A stretch of 64,000 nucleotides of DNA from an uncultured Prevotellaceae bacterium. Its GTDB lineage: Bacteria > Bacteroidota > Bacteroidia > Bacteroidales > Bacteroidaceae. The first letter of the stretch is position 1; each line of letters starts with the position of its first letter. The stretch lies in the NCBI GenBank assembly GCA_947176895.1, contig CAMWSK010000003.1, forward strand, positions 1 through 64,000, in the 5' to 3' direction. Position numbers and translations under genes: made by a program. Shown here piece by piece: positions 44,114 through 53,884 of the stretch. The notes beneath the pieces were generated by a model that made no database searches, was not told the origin of the DNA, and saw only the letters and a program-made list of their open reading frames with translations.

Positions 44114-46003
44114 ATGGGAAAAATTATTGGAATTGACTTGGGTACTACAAACAGTTGCGTATCCGTATTTGAAGGCAACGAGCCTGTGGTAATAACCAAC
44201 GCTGAGGGCAAGCGCACGACTCCTTCGGTCGTAGCTTTCGTAGACAGCGGTGAGCGTAAGGTGGGTGATAGCGCAAAGCGCCAAAGCATCACCAACCCCA
44301 AGAACACCATCTTCAGCATCAAGCGTTTCATGGGTGAGACCTATGATCAGGTTGCTAAAGAGATAGGTCGTATGCCTTATAGTGTGGTGAAGGGGGATAA
44401 CAACACACCCCGTGTAGAAATCAATGGCCGCCAGTACACGCCCCAGGAGATTAGTGCCATGGTGTTGCAGAAAATGAAGAAGACGGCCGAGGATTATTTG
44501 GGTCAGGAAGTTAAGGAGGCTGTGATTACGGTTCCCGCTTACTTCTCCGACTCTCAGCGTCAAGCAACCAAAGAGGCCGGTCAGATTGCTGGTCTTGAGG
44601 TGAAGCGTATCGTGAACGAGCCTACGGCTGCAGCTTTGGCCTATGGCATGGACAAGGCCAACAAGGACATGAAGATTGCCGTGTTCGACCTCGGTGGTGG
44701 TACTTTCGATATCTCCATTCTGGAGTTCGGTAGCGGTGTGTTTGAGGTGCTTTCTACCAATGGTGATACTCATTTGGGTGGTGATGACTTCGATCAGGTA
44801 ATCATTGACTGGTTGGCAAATGGTTTCCAACAGGAAGAGGGTATTGATTTGAAGAAGGATCCCATGGCTTTGCAGCGCTTGAAGGAGGCTGCCGAAAAAG
44901 CTAAGATCGAGCTTTCCAGCACCACGAGCACGGAGATTAACTTGCCGTATATCACTGCCATTGATGGTGTGCCCAAACATTTGGTGAAGAGTCTTACTCG
45001 TGCCGAGTTCGAGCGTTTGGCTGACAACCTGATTCAGGCTTGTAAAGTACCTTGCCAGAACGCCATGCGTGATGCCGGCCTGTCTGTTGGTGACATTGAC
45101 GAAGTAATCCTTGTGGGAGGTAGCAGCCGTATCCCTGCAGTACAGAAGATGGTTGCAGACTTCTTTGGTAAGGAGCCTTCCAAGGGTGTAAATCCCGACG
45201 AGGTTGTGGCCATAGGTGCTGCTATCCAGGGTGCAGTGCTTGCTGGTGACAAGAGTGACATCGTGTTGCTTGACGTGACCCCTCTGTCCATGGGTATCGA
45301 GACTATGGGCGGCGTGATGACTAAGCTTATCGAGGCCAACAGCACCATTCCCTGCAAGAAGAGCGAGGTGTTCTCTACTGCTGCCGATAACCAGACCGCA
45401 GTGACCATCCACGTACTCCAAGGCGAGCGTCCCATGGCCGCTCAGAACAAGAGTGTAGGTCAGTTTAATCTTGAGGGAATTGCTCCTGCACGTCGTGGCG
45501 TACCCCAGATTGAAGTAACCTTTGACATCGATGCCAATGGTATCCTCAATGTAAGTGCCAAGGATAAAGCTACGGGTAAGGAGCAGCAGATTCGCATCGA
45601 GGCAAGTTCCGGTTTGAGCAAGGAAGAGATTGAGCGTATGAAGGCAGAAGCGGAGGCTAATGCAGATGCTGACAAGAAGGAGCGCGAGAAGATTGACAAA
45701 CTCAATCAGGCCGACAGCATGATTTTCCAGACCGAGAACATGCTTAAGGAAAGCGGTGACAAGATTCCTTCTGATGTGAAGGCCGAGGTGGAAGCCGCTC
45801 TGAACAAACTGCGTGATGCCCACAAGGCGCAGGATTTGGCTGCTATCGATGCTGCCACTGCCGAGTTGAACAACGCAGCACAGAAGATGTATCAAGCAGC
45901 TCAGGCCGCAGGTCCTCAGCCGGATGCACAAGCAGGTCCTCAAAACACCGGCTCACAGCAGAGTGACAACATTCAGGATGCCGACTTCGAGGAGGTCAAA
46001 TGA
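44114..46003 (+). CDS. dnaK: Chaperone DnaK (Hsp70)
   Basis: The 629-residue Hsp70 uses ATP to bind and release unfolded peptides. [16 protein letters not shown] opens the nucleotide domain, IFDLGG-type [15 protein letters not shown] and [14 protein letters not shown] follow, then the substrate domain ([20 protein letters not shown]) and a Gln/Ala-rich lid ending in DADFEEVK. Length and start are normal. It stands alone, with neither grpE nor dnaJ adjacent, as is common in this phylum. The HPD-motif membrane protein at 33676 is the only J-like protein in the window. Confidence 0.99.
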   Translation: MGKIIGIDLGTTNSCVSVFEGNEPVVITNAEGKRTTPSVVAFVDSGERKVGDSAKRQSITNPKNTIFSIKRFMGETYDQVAKEIGRMPYSVVKGDNNTPRVEINGRQYTPQEISAMVLQKMKKTAEDYLGQEVKEAVITVPAYFSDSQRQATKEAGQIAGLEVKRIVNEPTAAALAYGMDKANKDMKIAVFDLGGGTFDISILEFGSGVFEVLSTNGDTHLGGDDFDQVIIDWLANGFQQEEGIDLKKDPMALQRLKEAAEKAKIELSSTTSTEINLPYITAIDGVPKHLVKSLTRAEFERLADNLIQACKVPCQNAMRDAGLSVGDIDEVILVGGSSRIPAVQKMVADFFGKEPSKGVNPDEVVAIGAAIQGAVLAGDKSDIVLLDVTPLSMGIETMGGVMTKLIEANSTIPCKKSEVFSTAADNQTAVTIHVLQGERPMAAQNKSVGQFNLEGIAPARRGVPQIEVTFDIDANGILNVSAKDKATGKEQQIRIEASSGLSKEEIERMKAEAEANADADKKEREKIDKLNQADSMIFQTENMLKESGDKIPSDVKAEVEAALNKLRDAHKAQDLAAIDAATAELNNAAQKMYQAAQAAGPQPDAQAGPQNTGSQQSDNIQDADFEEVK

Positions 46004-46036
46004 TTCTGATAAGGAAACAGGTAATAAACAACAAGC

Positions 46037-46074
46037 AAAAGTCGTGCAGCTCATTGAGTTGCACGACTTTTTTT
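46037..46074 (+). terminator. Terminator of dnaK
   Basis: AAAAGTCGTGCA (46037-46048) pairs with TGCACGACTTTT, with a small inner loop, running into seven T residues. Confidence 0.9.
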
Positions 46075-46180
46075 CGTTATATCGGATGGTGAAGGAACAG
46101 CATCAGTACTTGATGGAAAAAAGAGGAATAGAGCCCCAAAGAATACAGAATAGTCATTGGAGAAAATAAGCAACAGCTCT

Positions 46181-46699
46181 TTATTGTTGCTTATCTCTTC
46201 CATAAGTCACTTCTGATTCTGCTGCCATGGGTGTACTGTCAGAATCAGGTAACTCGTATGTTTTTATTTTCCTGTCTTCAAGAAAAATATGATTCAATGT
46301 ATAAGCTAACGACTCAAGTGTTTGTATCCGGACTTTAGGTTTTAGCTGACACTCCCAAATCGTGATACAATGCCAGCCCATAGCAGCAAGCTGGCATTGT
46401 TCTTTTTTATCTCGTTCTTTGTTCCTTTCTATCTTGTTTGACCAAAAATCTATGTTGGTTTTAGGTAAACGGAAATATTTGCAATTATCATGACCGTGCC
46501 AAAAGCAGCCGTTTACAAAAATGACCGTCCGGTATTTGCGAAGCACCAAATCGGGATGACCGGGAAGACGAGGATGATTTAGCCGATAGCGGAAGCCACG
46601 GCTATAAAGGAACTTACGTACCAATAATTCTGGCTTTGTGTTCCTCCCTCTTATAGCGGACATGCAACGATGGCGTTGTTCTTTGGTCAGTTTGTCCAT
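46181..46699 (-). CDS. vsr: Very short patch repair endonuclease (DNA mismatch endonuclease)
   Basis: Vsr nicks T:G mismatches arising from deamination of 5-methylcytosine. The 172-residue product has RGRNTKPELLVRKFL, RLPGHPDLVL (catalytic Asp) and FVNGCFWHGHDNCKYFRLPKT, the zinc and active-site region. It normally lies beside the Dcm-type cytosine methyltransferase whose damage it repairs, but none exists here. Instead a fragment and an HTH remnant lie upstream, so vsr seems to have outlived its R-M locus. The gene is AT-rich. Confidence 0.93.
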   Translation of the reverse strand: MDKLTKEQRHRCMSAIRGRNTKPELLVRKFLYSRGFRYRLNHPRLPGHPDLVLRKYRTVIFVNGCFWHGHDNCKYFRLPKTNIDFWSNKIERNKERDKKEQCQLAAMGWHCITIWECQLKPKVRIQTLESLAYTLNHIFLEDRKIKTYELPDSDSTPMAAESEVTYGRDKQQ

Positions 46700-46747
46700 A
46701 TCAAGTTACCCGTACAATTTCGTCATCAAATCATAGGAAATCAGTTC

Positions 46748-47014
46748 TCACGGTCGCATCTTTGAGTATATATTGACCTTTGATTCACCAAGAGGAATAT
46801 AGGTTGAAAGATTGAGTTTCAGACATAATTCTCTGTCCTTCGTACCCAAATATACTTTCTCGACTTTGTAATAGCCGTCAATACAACCTCCAACCATCGG
46901 AAGAAAATACTCAATATCCATCATATTGATAGAGGTCGGTATCCTTTCCATCGTATATGTTTTTGATGTATGTTTGGAGAAGATCTCAAAATCATTGTCG
47001 GAGGTCCTTACCAT
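46748..47014 (-). pseudogene. C-terminal fragment, possibly of a restriction endonuclease
   Basis: An 88-codon open frame (from an internal ATG, 47014). The product (MERIPTSINMMDIEYFLPMV, LKLNLSTYIPLGESKVNIYSKMRP) looks like a C-terminal segment and has no start region of its own. Its frame extends back to about 47035 and merges with the HTH remnant, interrupted by a stop. Being between vsr and an HTH remnant, it is most simply the tail of a lost R-M enzyme; this is inference by context only. Confidence 0.45.
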
Positions 47015-47043
47015 TCCTGTTAGGACATTCTCTGACCGTTAAG

Positions 47044-47142
47044 TCATTTTGACGCACCAAGCTGTTCTGTTAAATGAGTCTTTGTAACCATTTTGTCTGC
47101 CAGTATCACGCGGATTCGATTCTTATATACTTTCTTTTCCAT
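47044..47142 (-). pseudogene. N-terminal remnant of an XRE-family regulator
   Basis: From ATG at 47142 the frame reads MEKKVYKNRIRVILADKM, then VTKTHLTEQLGASK to a TGA at 47044. This is the first half of an XRE HTH of the type that accompanies R-M loci ('NRI-x-x-VLA-x-K-x-x-x-x-x-x-LAEQLG-x-S'). The recognition helix is missing: the sequence jumps into the fragment at 46748-47014. This is a deletion junction. Confidence 0.5.
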
Positions 47143-47274
47143 AGAAAACATTTTCTACATTTATGTGCAAAATTACACAATTTTGTTTGACTTTTCGAGC
47201 AAATTTTAGTTGAATGGTTATTAAGGGAGTGATTAGTTTCATTTTTCTTGCTGGTCAAATACTTGTCATTCATA

Positions 47275-47454
47275 CAATACAAGTTGTGTATGTTTAATAC
47301 CGTTAGAGGAGCCTTCAAAAAGCATGTGGATGTTTTGGGCAAAACATGTTCATCTTTTTTAGAAACATGTTCATGTTTTTCAAAAACGTGTTGATGTTTT
47401 TTCCAAAGGTTTTTTGGGGGGGGATAGACAAATAAAATTCATCGAACTCGCGTT
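47275..47454 (-). repeat. Dispersed four-dyad repeat, copy D (complete, reverse)
   Basis: 180-bp copy on the minus strand. Dyads at 47320, 47342, 47363 and 47384 (spacing 22, 21, 21). The far end at 47436-47454 (TTCATCGAACTCGCGTT) is the reverse complement of the AACGCGAGTT arm; GAGCCTTC near 47310 corresponds to GAAGGCTC in copies B and E. A T6G8 homopolymer run is inside. It lies between divergent gene remnants and yccF. Confidence 0.85.
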
Positions 47455-47596
47455 AATAATAAGGCGTATGTGTCTCTGCCTTTACTTTCACTCTTTGGTA
47501 GGAAATAAGTGTCTCTGGTTTGGATAACGAATTATAAAAATTGTGCGGTTCAAGGGGGGACACGATTTTTATTTCGTCTATACACAAGAAAATGCA

Positions 47597-47604
47597 TATC
47601 TTTG
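47597..47604 (+). promoter_or_regulatory. Putative -7 box of yccF
   Basis: TATCTTTG, matching TAnnTTTG, 26 bp upstream of the yccF ATG. The -33 region is poor. Confidence 0.4.
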
Positions 47605-47630
47605 TGTCTACTAAGAAGAAAAGTAATGAT

Positions 47631-48008
47631 ATGCGAATAATTGGAAATTTGTTGTGGTGGCTCTTCGGCGGTCTTGAGGCTGCCATTTGTTATTTCACGG
47701 GAAGTCTGGCCATGGCCATCACCATCATTGGCATCCCTGTGGCGTTGCAGACCTTCAAGATAGGCTTGCTTTGCTTGTGGCCGTTCGGGGCGAAGGTGAG
47801 AGATACTGATTGCCCCACGGGGTGCATCCGTATTCCGCTGAATATCGTATGGATTGTCTTCGGTGGATTGTGGGCATGGCTGATTCACGTTTTCTTCGGC
47901 GTGGTGCTGTTTATCACCATCATTGGCATCCCCTTTGCCAAGCAACATTTCAAAATGGCAGGGCTTTCGCTTGCTCCTTTTGGAAAAGATGTTGAATTGC
48001 ACTTATAA
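47631..48008 (+). CDS. YccF domain inner-membrane protein
   Basis: A 125-residue membrane protein with two copies of the YccF motif: N-terminal MRIIGNLLWWLFGGLEAAICYF then ITIIGIPVALQTFKIGLLCLWPFG, repeated as LNIVWIVFGGLWAWLIHVFFGVVLFITIIGIPFAKQHFKMA. About four membrane segments are predicted. The role of the family is unknown. The ATG at 47631 gives the conserved start; the longer frame adds a non-homologous leader. The gap to yaaA is 17 bp. Confidence 0.88.
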   Translation: MRIIGNLLWWLFGGLEAAICYFTGSLAMAITIIGIPVALQTFKIGLLCLWPFGAKVRDTDCPTGCIRIPLNIVWIVFGGLWAWLIHVFFGVVLFITIIGIPFAKQHFKMAGLSLAPFGKDVELHL

Positions 48009-48025
48009 TCAAGCTCTCGCCTCCT

Positions 48026-48781
48026 ATGCAGATACTTCTTGCCAATGCTAAGATAATGCATGATAGGGTAGAGCGTTCGCCTCTTACAACACCGCTCTTC
48101 CAATCTGTGGCTAACGAATTGGCTGTTGAGATGGCTTCGATGTCTATTGAGGAACTCGCCCGGCAGTTGGATTGTAGTGGAAAACTGGCTGCAGAGAACT
48201 GGAGACGTTATCAAAACTTCTTTTGTGAAACGCCCGTGCCTGCCATTCTTGCCTACAATGGCCAGGCTTACAAACACCTAAGGGCAAACATGCTCACAGA
48301 TAAAGCTTTGTCGTTCGGTCAAAAACATTTGTGGATTACCTGCTTTCTGTATGGATTGCTTCGGCCGATGGACGCGATAGTTCCTTACCGTATGGAGCAT
48401 TGTGTCACCCTTGCAGTCACAAACGGCAGACCCATCCATCAATATTGGAAGGACAGACTGACCGATGTGTTGGTTGACAGTGTGAAGGCGGATGATGGTA
48501 TTTTGGTGCATCTGTCCACTGAGGAGTACGAGCATCTGTTTGACTGGAAACGGGTGACGGAGGAGGTGAAGGTCGTTCATCCGCTGTTTTATGTACGCCG
48601 GTCTGACGGAACACTTCGGATGCAGGCCGTCTGGGCGAAGTCTTGTCGTGGGGCCATGGTGCGTTATATCCTTGAAAACGAGATTACTTCTCCGGAACGA
48701 TTAAAGGCTTTCTCATACGAAGGGTTCGGGTACTCGCCCAATCATGGGGAAGAGTTGTTTCCGCATTTCATCAGAGAATAA
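48026..48781 (+). CDS. yaaA: Peroxide-stress protein YaaA family (DUF328)
   Basis: A 251-residue protein of the YaaA/UPF0246 family. In E. coli YaaA limits DNA damage under H2O2 by lowering free iron. Motifs: N-terminal MQILLANAKIM, FFCETPVPAILAYNGQAYKHL, QKHLWITCFLYGLLRPMDAIVPYRMEH, SCRGAMVRYILEN and a final FSYEGFGYS. It follows yccF in the same orientation, probably one transcript, and ends at a terminator. Confidence 0.92.
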   Translation: MQILLANAKIMHDRVERSPLTTPLFQSVANELAVEMASMSIEELARQLDCSGKLAAENWRRYQNFFCETPVPAILAYNGQAYKHLRANMLTDKALSFGQKHLWITCFLYGLLRPMDAIVPYRMEHCVTLAVTNGRPIHQYWKDRLTDVLVDSVKADDGILVHLSTEEYEHLFDWKRVTEEVKVVHPLFYVRRSDGTLRMQAVWAKSCRGAMVRYILENEITSPERLKAFSYEGFGYSPNHGEELFPHFIRE

Positions 48782-48837
48782 TATAGTTTCTCACGTTTTT
48801 ACATGGATAAACGCATCGTAGCATCCGAACATTCGAG

Positions 48838-48873
48838 AAAAGGGAGCCGTGTCAAAATTCAGCTCCCTTTTTT
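48838..48873. terminator. Bidirectional terminator between yaaA and the TlpA-like gene
   Basis: AAAAGGGAGC (48838-48847) and GCTCCCTTTT (48862-48871) pair, followed on the plus strand by further T residues. It is located between convergent genes and serves both. Confidence 0.85.
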
Positions 48874-48898
48874 GTGTTGCTATGAACCGATAGCCTGA

Positions 48899-51295
48899 TT
48901 ATTGCCCGGACAGGCGTTTGATCATACGTTCCAGATCGTTCAGGTTGCGGGCATCGATGGTGAGGTCGAGCAGGTGGCCTTCGCGGTCGAAGAGCTTGTA
49001 GGTGGGGTAGTGCTGCACTTCCAGGTAGCGCTCGATGGCGTTCTGCTGTTCGTAGGGCAGGTTATAGTGTGCCACGTTGTCGCCGCTCACGTTGTATTCC
49101 TTGATTACGTTCTCCCAGGAATTCCGGGGGCTGTTGTTGGCCAAGTAGAGGTAGACGATGTCGTACTTCGCGAGGCGGGCGTACTCTTCCGTGGAGTGGC
49201 TGAGTGCTTCCTTGCAGGGACCGCACCAGGTGCCCCACACGTCGAGCAGGACGAGCTTGCCTTTATATGGCTCTAATATCTTCTGCAGCAGGGCCTCGCC
49301 CTCGGAGATGCCTTTGAGCGGGTCGGAGGATTTGAGCACGAGCCTGTCAAAGTCGCGGTTCTCGATGGCGATGTAGCGGTTGTTCTCCTTCTCCACCAGT
49401 TCGATTCCGTTGGGATGGCTCACCAGGGTCTTAAACGTGTCTATGGCCTCGGGTATCAGCGAGCTGCGCTCATGTTCAAGTTCCTTATATACCAGTCTGG
49501 TCAGTTCCGCTTCTTTGACTATTGGGGGTGCTTGAAGCGAGTCGAGCAAATGCCCGAAGTTTTTCATCTTGTCAATCAATATCTGTCCGTTCCGTCGTTT
49601 GAGCAGTTGGGGTTTGTTCAGAAGCTTGACCACTTGGTCAATCAAATCTTTGTTCTTCGCGTTTTGCTCTTGCACGACCTTGACCTTCTCTTCCTCTGTT
49701 GCGCAGGTTTCAATCAGGGAAAGCGTTTCCTTGTTGACTGCGGCTAAACGGGTGAACAGTTCCCGTTCTTCGTCGTTTGATGCACATTCGTCAATGTGAT
49801 CATCAATGTTCCAGGTCACATCGAATGGATGGGCGTCTCTTACCTCGTTAATATAGTCACGAATGAAACCGGTGGTCTCGCGGTGAAGCGGCAGGGGACC
49901 GGTGTATCGGGTCCAGAATGTGTCGTGAGCGTATTGGAGGGCTTCGGGTGACAACCTGTGGTCTCCTTTTACGTAGAAGCGCGACTGAACGTAGTCAAAT
50001 GCCTGTTGCCAAAGTGTGTTTCCCTTGCGGAAAGTCTTGAAGCGGGCGGAGAGGGAGGGGTGAGCGGCACAAAGTTGGTCGATGTAGGCGAACTGTGACT
50101 GTAGCAGGCTGTCCACGGCCTGGGTGTATTTGTCGAAGTCGCGGTTCTTCTCGTCCGGCATGTACATGTCTATGACGATGTGGTTCCAATCGGCGGGATA
50201 GTGGAAAAGCTCGTTCTGCAGGCGCACGTCGTCGCCCATGAAGAAGCGGCGGCCTTCCTTGAAGTCGTAGAGCATGAAGTAGGTTTTGCCCGGCTCAAAC
50301 ATGGTGCGGACGAAGCAGCGTCCCCAGTCGCAGAAGAACTCGCTGCTGTTGATGATGGGAATCTTGATGGTGAAACGGCCCAAGGAGTCCAAGTCGGCAA
50401 CATGGCTTGTCTGGCTACCTGTGAAGATGTTTTTGTTGATGAATTCGAAGTTTTTTCTGTCTTTGTAATAACTTGGCATGTCTTTCAGCCAGCCGATTAC
50501 GGTCACCGTGTCCATCTTGTATCCGTTGTCCACGAAGCCTTCGCGTCTGTCTTCCACAGGATATTCGGACAGGAAGCGGCCCGTAATCAGGGACAGGGTG
50601 GCCTTCTTGTCGCCGATGCGCATGGTTCGCCGTCCTTTCTTGTCCTTGCCAACCGAAACTTTCAGTTCTTCGTCCCCGTTGGTCAGCACCATTTCGGCCT
50701 TTCCGCTCTTGTCGTCCACCTCGCATTGCTTGTAATCCCAGAATTTGCACTGATAGATGGCGCAGTCCTCTGTGAAGGCAATCACCCAATCGCCGGTCTT
50801 GTCGTCGCGCCAATAGGAGGGGAGGAGGCGGTTCCGGCACTCTTCCACGGGTTTGATTCCCCGGATTTGCCAGGCATTTTTCCCGTCTCCCTCAATGAAA
50901 TCGAAGCTCTTGGTGCCCAAAGGCAGCGGCTGGAAATGGAACACGATGTCAAGTTCGTTATGGGCATTCGTCGTGGTGGACTCGCCGGGTGTGAGCCCGT
51001 CTGCGGACAGCAACGGATAACGTTGGCCGTCGGCCTGGAGATAGGTGTCGGCGGCGAAGCGGAAAGAGAAGTCGTAGCCCGGCATTTCGTTGGTGCGCGT
51101 CTTGACGGTCAAGTGGACAAGCGTTTCCGTTTCTTGCAGTTCTACCTTGGTCACGTCCAGACAGGTGTTGAAGAAACCATCGCCGAGGGCGTTGCCAGAC
51201 TCAATGGCCGGGCTTGCCCATACGGTAGACTTTTGGGCAAAAGCCCCCGTCGTGCAGAGCATGGCGAGGGCTATAAAAAGAAATTGTTTAATCAT
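48899..51295 (-). CDS. Large TlpA-like thioredoxin-fold exported protein
   Basis: A 798-residue protein with signal peptide MIKQFLFIALAMLCTTGAFAQ, so it acts in the periplasm or on the surface. The C-terminal ~150 residues form a TlpA/ResA thioredoxin fold: LLDVWGTWCGPCKEALSH with the WCGPC active site near residue 688 and a cis-Pro-like HYPTYKLFD. The first ~600 residues have no family I recognise, apart from a beta-rich N-terminus and a helical middle with many charged residues. It is the last gene of the relA-S9-mutS2 chain, 22 bp after mutS2. The start at 51295 is set by the signal peptide. Substrate unknown. Confidence 0.85.
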   Translation of the reverse strand: MIKQFLFIALAMLCTTGAFAQKSTVWASPAIESGNALGDGFFNTCLDVTKVELQETETLVHLTVKTRTNEMPGYDFSFRFAADTYLQADGQRYPLLSADGLTPGESTTTNAHNELDIVFHFQPLPLGTKSFDFIEGDGKNAWQIRGIKPVEECRNRLLPSYWRDDKTGDWVIAFTEDCAIYQCKFWDYKQCEVDDKSGKAEMVLTNGDEELKVSVGKDKKGRRTMRIGDKKATLSLITGRFLSEYPVEDRREGFVDNGYKMDTVTVIGWLKDMPSYYKDRKNFEFINKNIFTGSQTSHVADLDSLGRFTIKIPIINSSEFFCDWGRCFVRTMFEPGKTYFMLYDFKEGRRFFMGDDVRLQNELFHYPADWNHIVIDMYMPDEKNRDFDKYTQAVDSLLQSQFAYIDQLCAAHPSLSARFKTFRKGNTLWQQAFDYVQSRFYVKGDHRLSPEALQYAHDTFWTRYTGPLPLHRETTGFIRDYINEVRDAHPFDVTWNIDDHIDECASNDEERELFTRLAAVNKETLSLIETCATEEEKVKVVQEQNAKNKDLIDQVVKLLNKPQLLKRRNGQILIDKMKNFGHLLDSLQAPPIVKEAELTRLVYKELEHERSSLIPEAIDTFKTLVSHPNGIELVEKENNRYIAIENRDFDRLVLKSSDPLKGISEGEALLQKILEPYKGKLVLLDVWGTWCGPCKEALSHSTEEYARLAKYDIVYLYLANNSPRNSWENVIKEYNVSGDNVAHYNLPYEQQNAIERYLEVQHYPTYKLFDREGHLLDLTIDARNLNDLERMIKRLSGQ

Positions 51296-51317
51296 AAAAA
51301 AGAAATTGTTGTTGCCG

Positions 51318-53873
51318 TTAGTAGCCGAACTCCACCACGGTGATGCCTGCACCGCCGAACTGGACATGCTCGTCGCGGGCTGATTTCACTTGGCGCACGG
51401 TGCCCAGATACTGGCGTACCAACTGGCGCAGGGCTCCCGTGCCGGTGCCGTGGAGGATACGCACGCGGGCGGCTCCCACGAGAATGGCATCGTCGATATA
51501 GTGCATGATGGTGTCCAAAGCCTCATCGGCACGCTGACCTCGGATGTCCAGCTCTTGGCTAAACTGCAGGCTGGCCTTGTGCATGTAGTTTGTGCCTTGC
51601 GGTCTGGACTCCGTGACACCAAGCCGGGCAGCCACATCTTTCTTCTGTTCCTCGGGCTTTGCGGGTTCCAATCGTTTAAGGTCCACCAAAGTGCGCATGG
51701 TGCCGAACAACACGGTGGCACGTTTCCCGCTGATCTGTTCTATCTGTCCCACGGCTGTTTGCCCCTTGATGCGTACGGTGGCACCGGGTTTCAACTGTGT
51801 GGCCAGACTATGCACTAATTGTCCCAGTCCGCTGAGGGCTGTCACCGTGGTCTGCACGGCGGTGGCCTGTTTGGCTTGCTGGTTCTTGCGTTCCTCTCTG
51901 CGCTTGCGGCGCTCCTCGATTTGCTTGATTTTCTTGGCAATCAGGTCGTCCTTGGCCTGTTGGTCTGCAGACAGCTGCGAGCGATAGAGGTCCAGTTCTT
52001 CACGGATTTCGCGGGTGCGCTGCTTCTCGGCCTGTGCTTCGCGTATCTCGCGAATCACGTTTTCCACCTTGGCATTGCTCTCTTGCAGAATCTGTTTGGC
52101 CTGTTCACGTGCTTCTTGAATGATTTGTTTACGTCGCCGTTGCAGTTCGCCCATCTCCTGTTCGAGCGATGCCAATTGACGATCCAGCTCTTTCTTTTGT
52201 CCGTGCACGGTCTGGCGTTTGCTCTCCCAATAGCGTTTGTCGCGTGTGATGTCGAGCAGATATTGGTCGGCGGAGATGTACTCCTTGCCCACGATGTCTG
52301 AGGCTGCCTGGATAACCTGTTCGGGAATGCCTATCTTACGTGCAATCTCCACGGCGAAGGAACTTCCCGGACTACCTATTTGCAATTGGAAGAGAGCTTG
52401 CATCTGTTGTCGGTCGTAGAGCATGGCACCATTGACCACTCCTTTATGGTCGCGGGCAAATTGTTTCAGATTGTGGTAGTGGGTGGTGACGATGCCATAG
52501 CTTCCGCTTTCCACCAAGCGCGTGAGTATGGCCTCGGCCAAGGCTCCGCCGATGGTGGGTTCGGTGCCGGCTCCCATTTCGTCAATCAGGATGAGTGAGG
52601 ACGGGGTGCACTGCTTCATCATCACCTTCATGTTCAGCAGGTGGCTGCTGTAGGTGGAAAGGTCGTCGTCGATGCTTTGTTGGTCGCCGATGTCGATGAA
52701 CATGGAGTCGAACACACCTGCGCGACTGTTGATGCCTGTCGTGATGGGCAACCCGCACTGGAGCATATATTGCAGCAAGGCCACCGTCTTCAGACAAACG
52801 GACTTGCCTCCGGCGTTGGGCCCCGATATAATAAGGTAGCGCTGGCCGGCATTGAGCAGGATGTCCAAGGGAACAACCTTGCGTCCTTGGCGCGTGAGGT
52901 TCATCTCCAACAGGGGATGGCGGGCCATTGTCCAGTCCACCATGGGCTTGCCGCTGGGCATGATGCAATTGGCGTTGAGCTGCTCGGACAGGCGTTGCTT
53001 GGCCAGCACGAACTCTATCTCAGCCAAGAAGCTGAGAGCCTTTTGTAGTTCAGGCAGATTGGGGCGGAGCATATTGCTTACCTCCAGCAGGATTCGTTGA
53101 ATCTCTCTGCGCTCGTCGGCTTCCAACTGGCGGATGTGGTTGTTGGCTTCCACCACGGCAGCCGGTTCTATGAACACCGTTTTCCCCGTTGCGCTTTCAT
53201 CGTGCACGATGCCTCGGATGCGGCGTTTCATGGCGGGCGAGATGGGTATCATCAGTCGGCCGTCACGTACGGTAGGCATCACGTTTTTCTCGATAAGCCC
53301 TTCGTTCTTTGCACTTTCAAGTATGCCCACCAAGGTGCGGTTGATGCTGCCTTCACTGCGATGTATCTCGTGGCGTATGCGTGCCAGCTCGGCACTGGCT
53401 TCGTCTTTTACGCGACCGTACTTGTCCAGGATGGTTTCTATCTGGCGGGTCACCTGATGAAAGGTGAACACTCCTTCGGTTTGATGGAGCAGGGCAGGGT
53501 AGAGGGTTTCGGAGGCAGGCTCTTCCTCATCCTGATGTTGTGCCTGGATGGTCTCAATCCAAGAGTGCATGGTGACGAGCGCACGCTTCAATTCCCACAA
53601 CTCCTGCTCTTCCAAAAATACGTTTTCCACACGTAGTTTGCGTAATTGGGGGCGGAAGTCGAAGAAGTCCTCGCCGGGTAGCTGGTCTTCGGTATCGAGC
53701 AAAAGTTGCATATCCTTCACCTGCTGCAGGGCTTCGCGTATGTAGGTGGGTTGGGTCATGAACGTCATTCTGTCCACGCGCTCCACGCCCAGCTTGCTGA
53801 TGCAATGCCCTTTCAGCAGTTTGCGGATTTCGTCGAATCCTATTTTTTGTTCTATTGTCTTGGGATAGTTCAT
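51318..53873 (-). CDS. mutS2: Endonuclease MutS2
   Basis: The 851-residue MutS2 suppresses recombination and, in some species, rescues collided ribosomes. The clamp/lever domain (residues about 1-300), Walker A SGPNAGGKSVCLKT, Walker B SLILIDEMGAGTEP, and a coiled-coil 'insert' (about 510-640, heavily Glu/Gln/Arg) precede a C-terminal Smr nuclease domain with LDIRGQRADEAL and ILHGTGTGALR. No mismatch-binding N-terminal domain is present, as usual. It lies 11 bp after the S9 peptidase gene. Confidence 0.96.
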   Translation of the reverse strand: MNYPKTIEQKIGFDEIRKLLKGHCISKLGVERVDRMTFMTQPTYIREALQQVKDMQLLLDTEDQLPGEDFFDFRPQLRKLRVENVFLEEQELWELKRALVTMHSWIETIQAQHQDEEEPASETLYPALLHQTEGVFTFHQVTRQIETILDKYGRVKDEASAELARIRHEIHRSEGSINRTLVGILESAKNEGLIEKNVMPTVRDGRLMIPISPAMKRRIRGIVHDESATGKTVFIEPAAVVEANNHIRQLEADERREIQRILLEVSNMLRPNLPELQKALSFLAEIEFVLAKQRLSEQLNANCIMPSGKPMVDWTMARHPLLEMNLTRQGRKVVPLDILLNAGQRYLIISGPNAGGKSVCLKTVALLQYMLQCGLPITTGINSRAGVFDSMFIDIGDQQSIDDDLSTYSSHLLNMKVMMKQCTPSSLILIDEMGAGTEPTIGGALAEAILTRLVESGSYGIVTTHYHNLKQFARDHKGVVNGAMLYDRQQMQALFQLQIGSPGSSFAVEIARKIGIPEQVIQAASDIVGKEYISADQYLLDITRDKRYWESKRQTVHGQKKELDRQLASLEQEMGELQRRRKQIIQEAREQAKQILQESNAKVENVIREIREAQAEKQRTREIREELDLYRSQLSADQQAKDDLIAKKIKQIEERRKRREERKNQQAKQATAVQTTVTALSGLGQLVHSLATQLKPGATVRIKGQTAVGQIEQISGKRATVLFGTMRTLVDLKRLEPAKPEEQKKDVAARLGVTESRPQGTNYMHKASLQFSQELDIRGQRADEALDTIMHYIDDAILVGAARVRILHGTGTGALRQLVRQYLGTVRQVKSARDEHVQFGGAGITVVEFGY

Positions 53874-53884
53874 AAGGTGTCAGT

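Noticed and set aside
45924..46169. An 81-residue plus-strand frame across the dnaK end and terminator.
   Set aside because: It overlaps the dnaK C-terminus out of frame and spans the terminator stem; no family signature.
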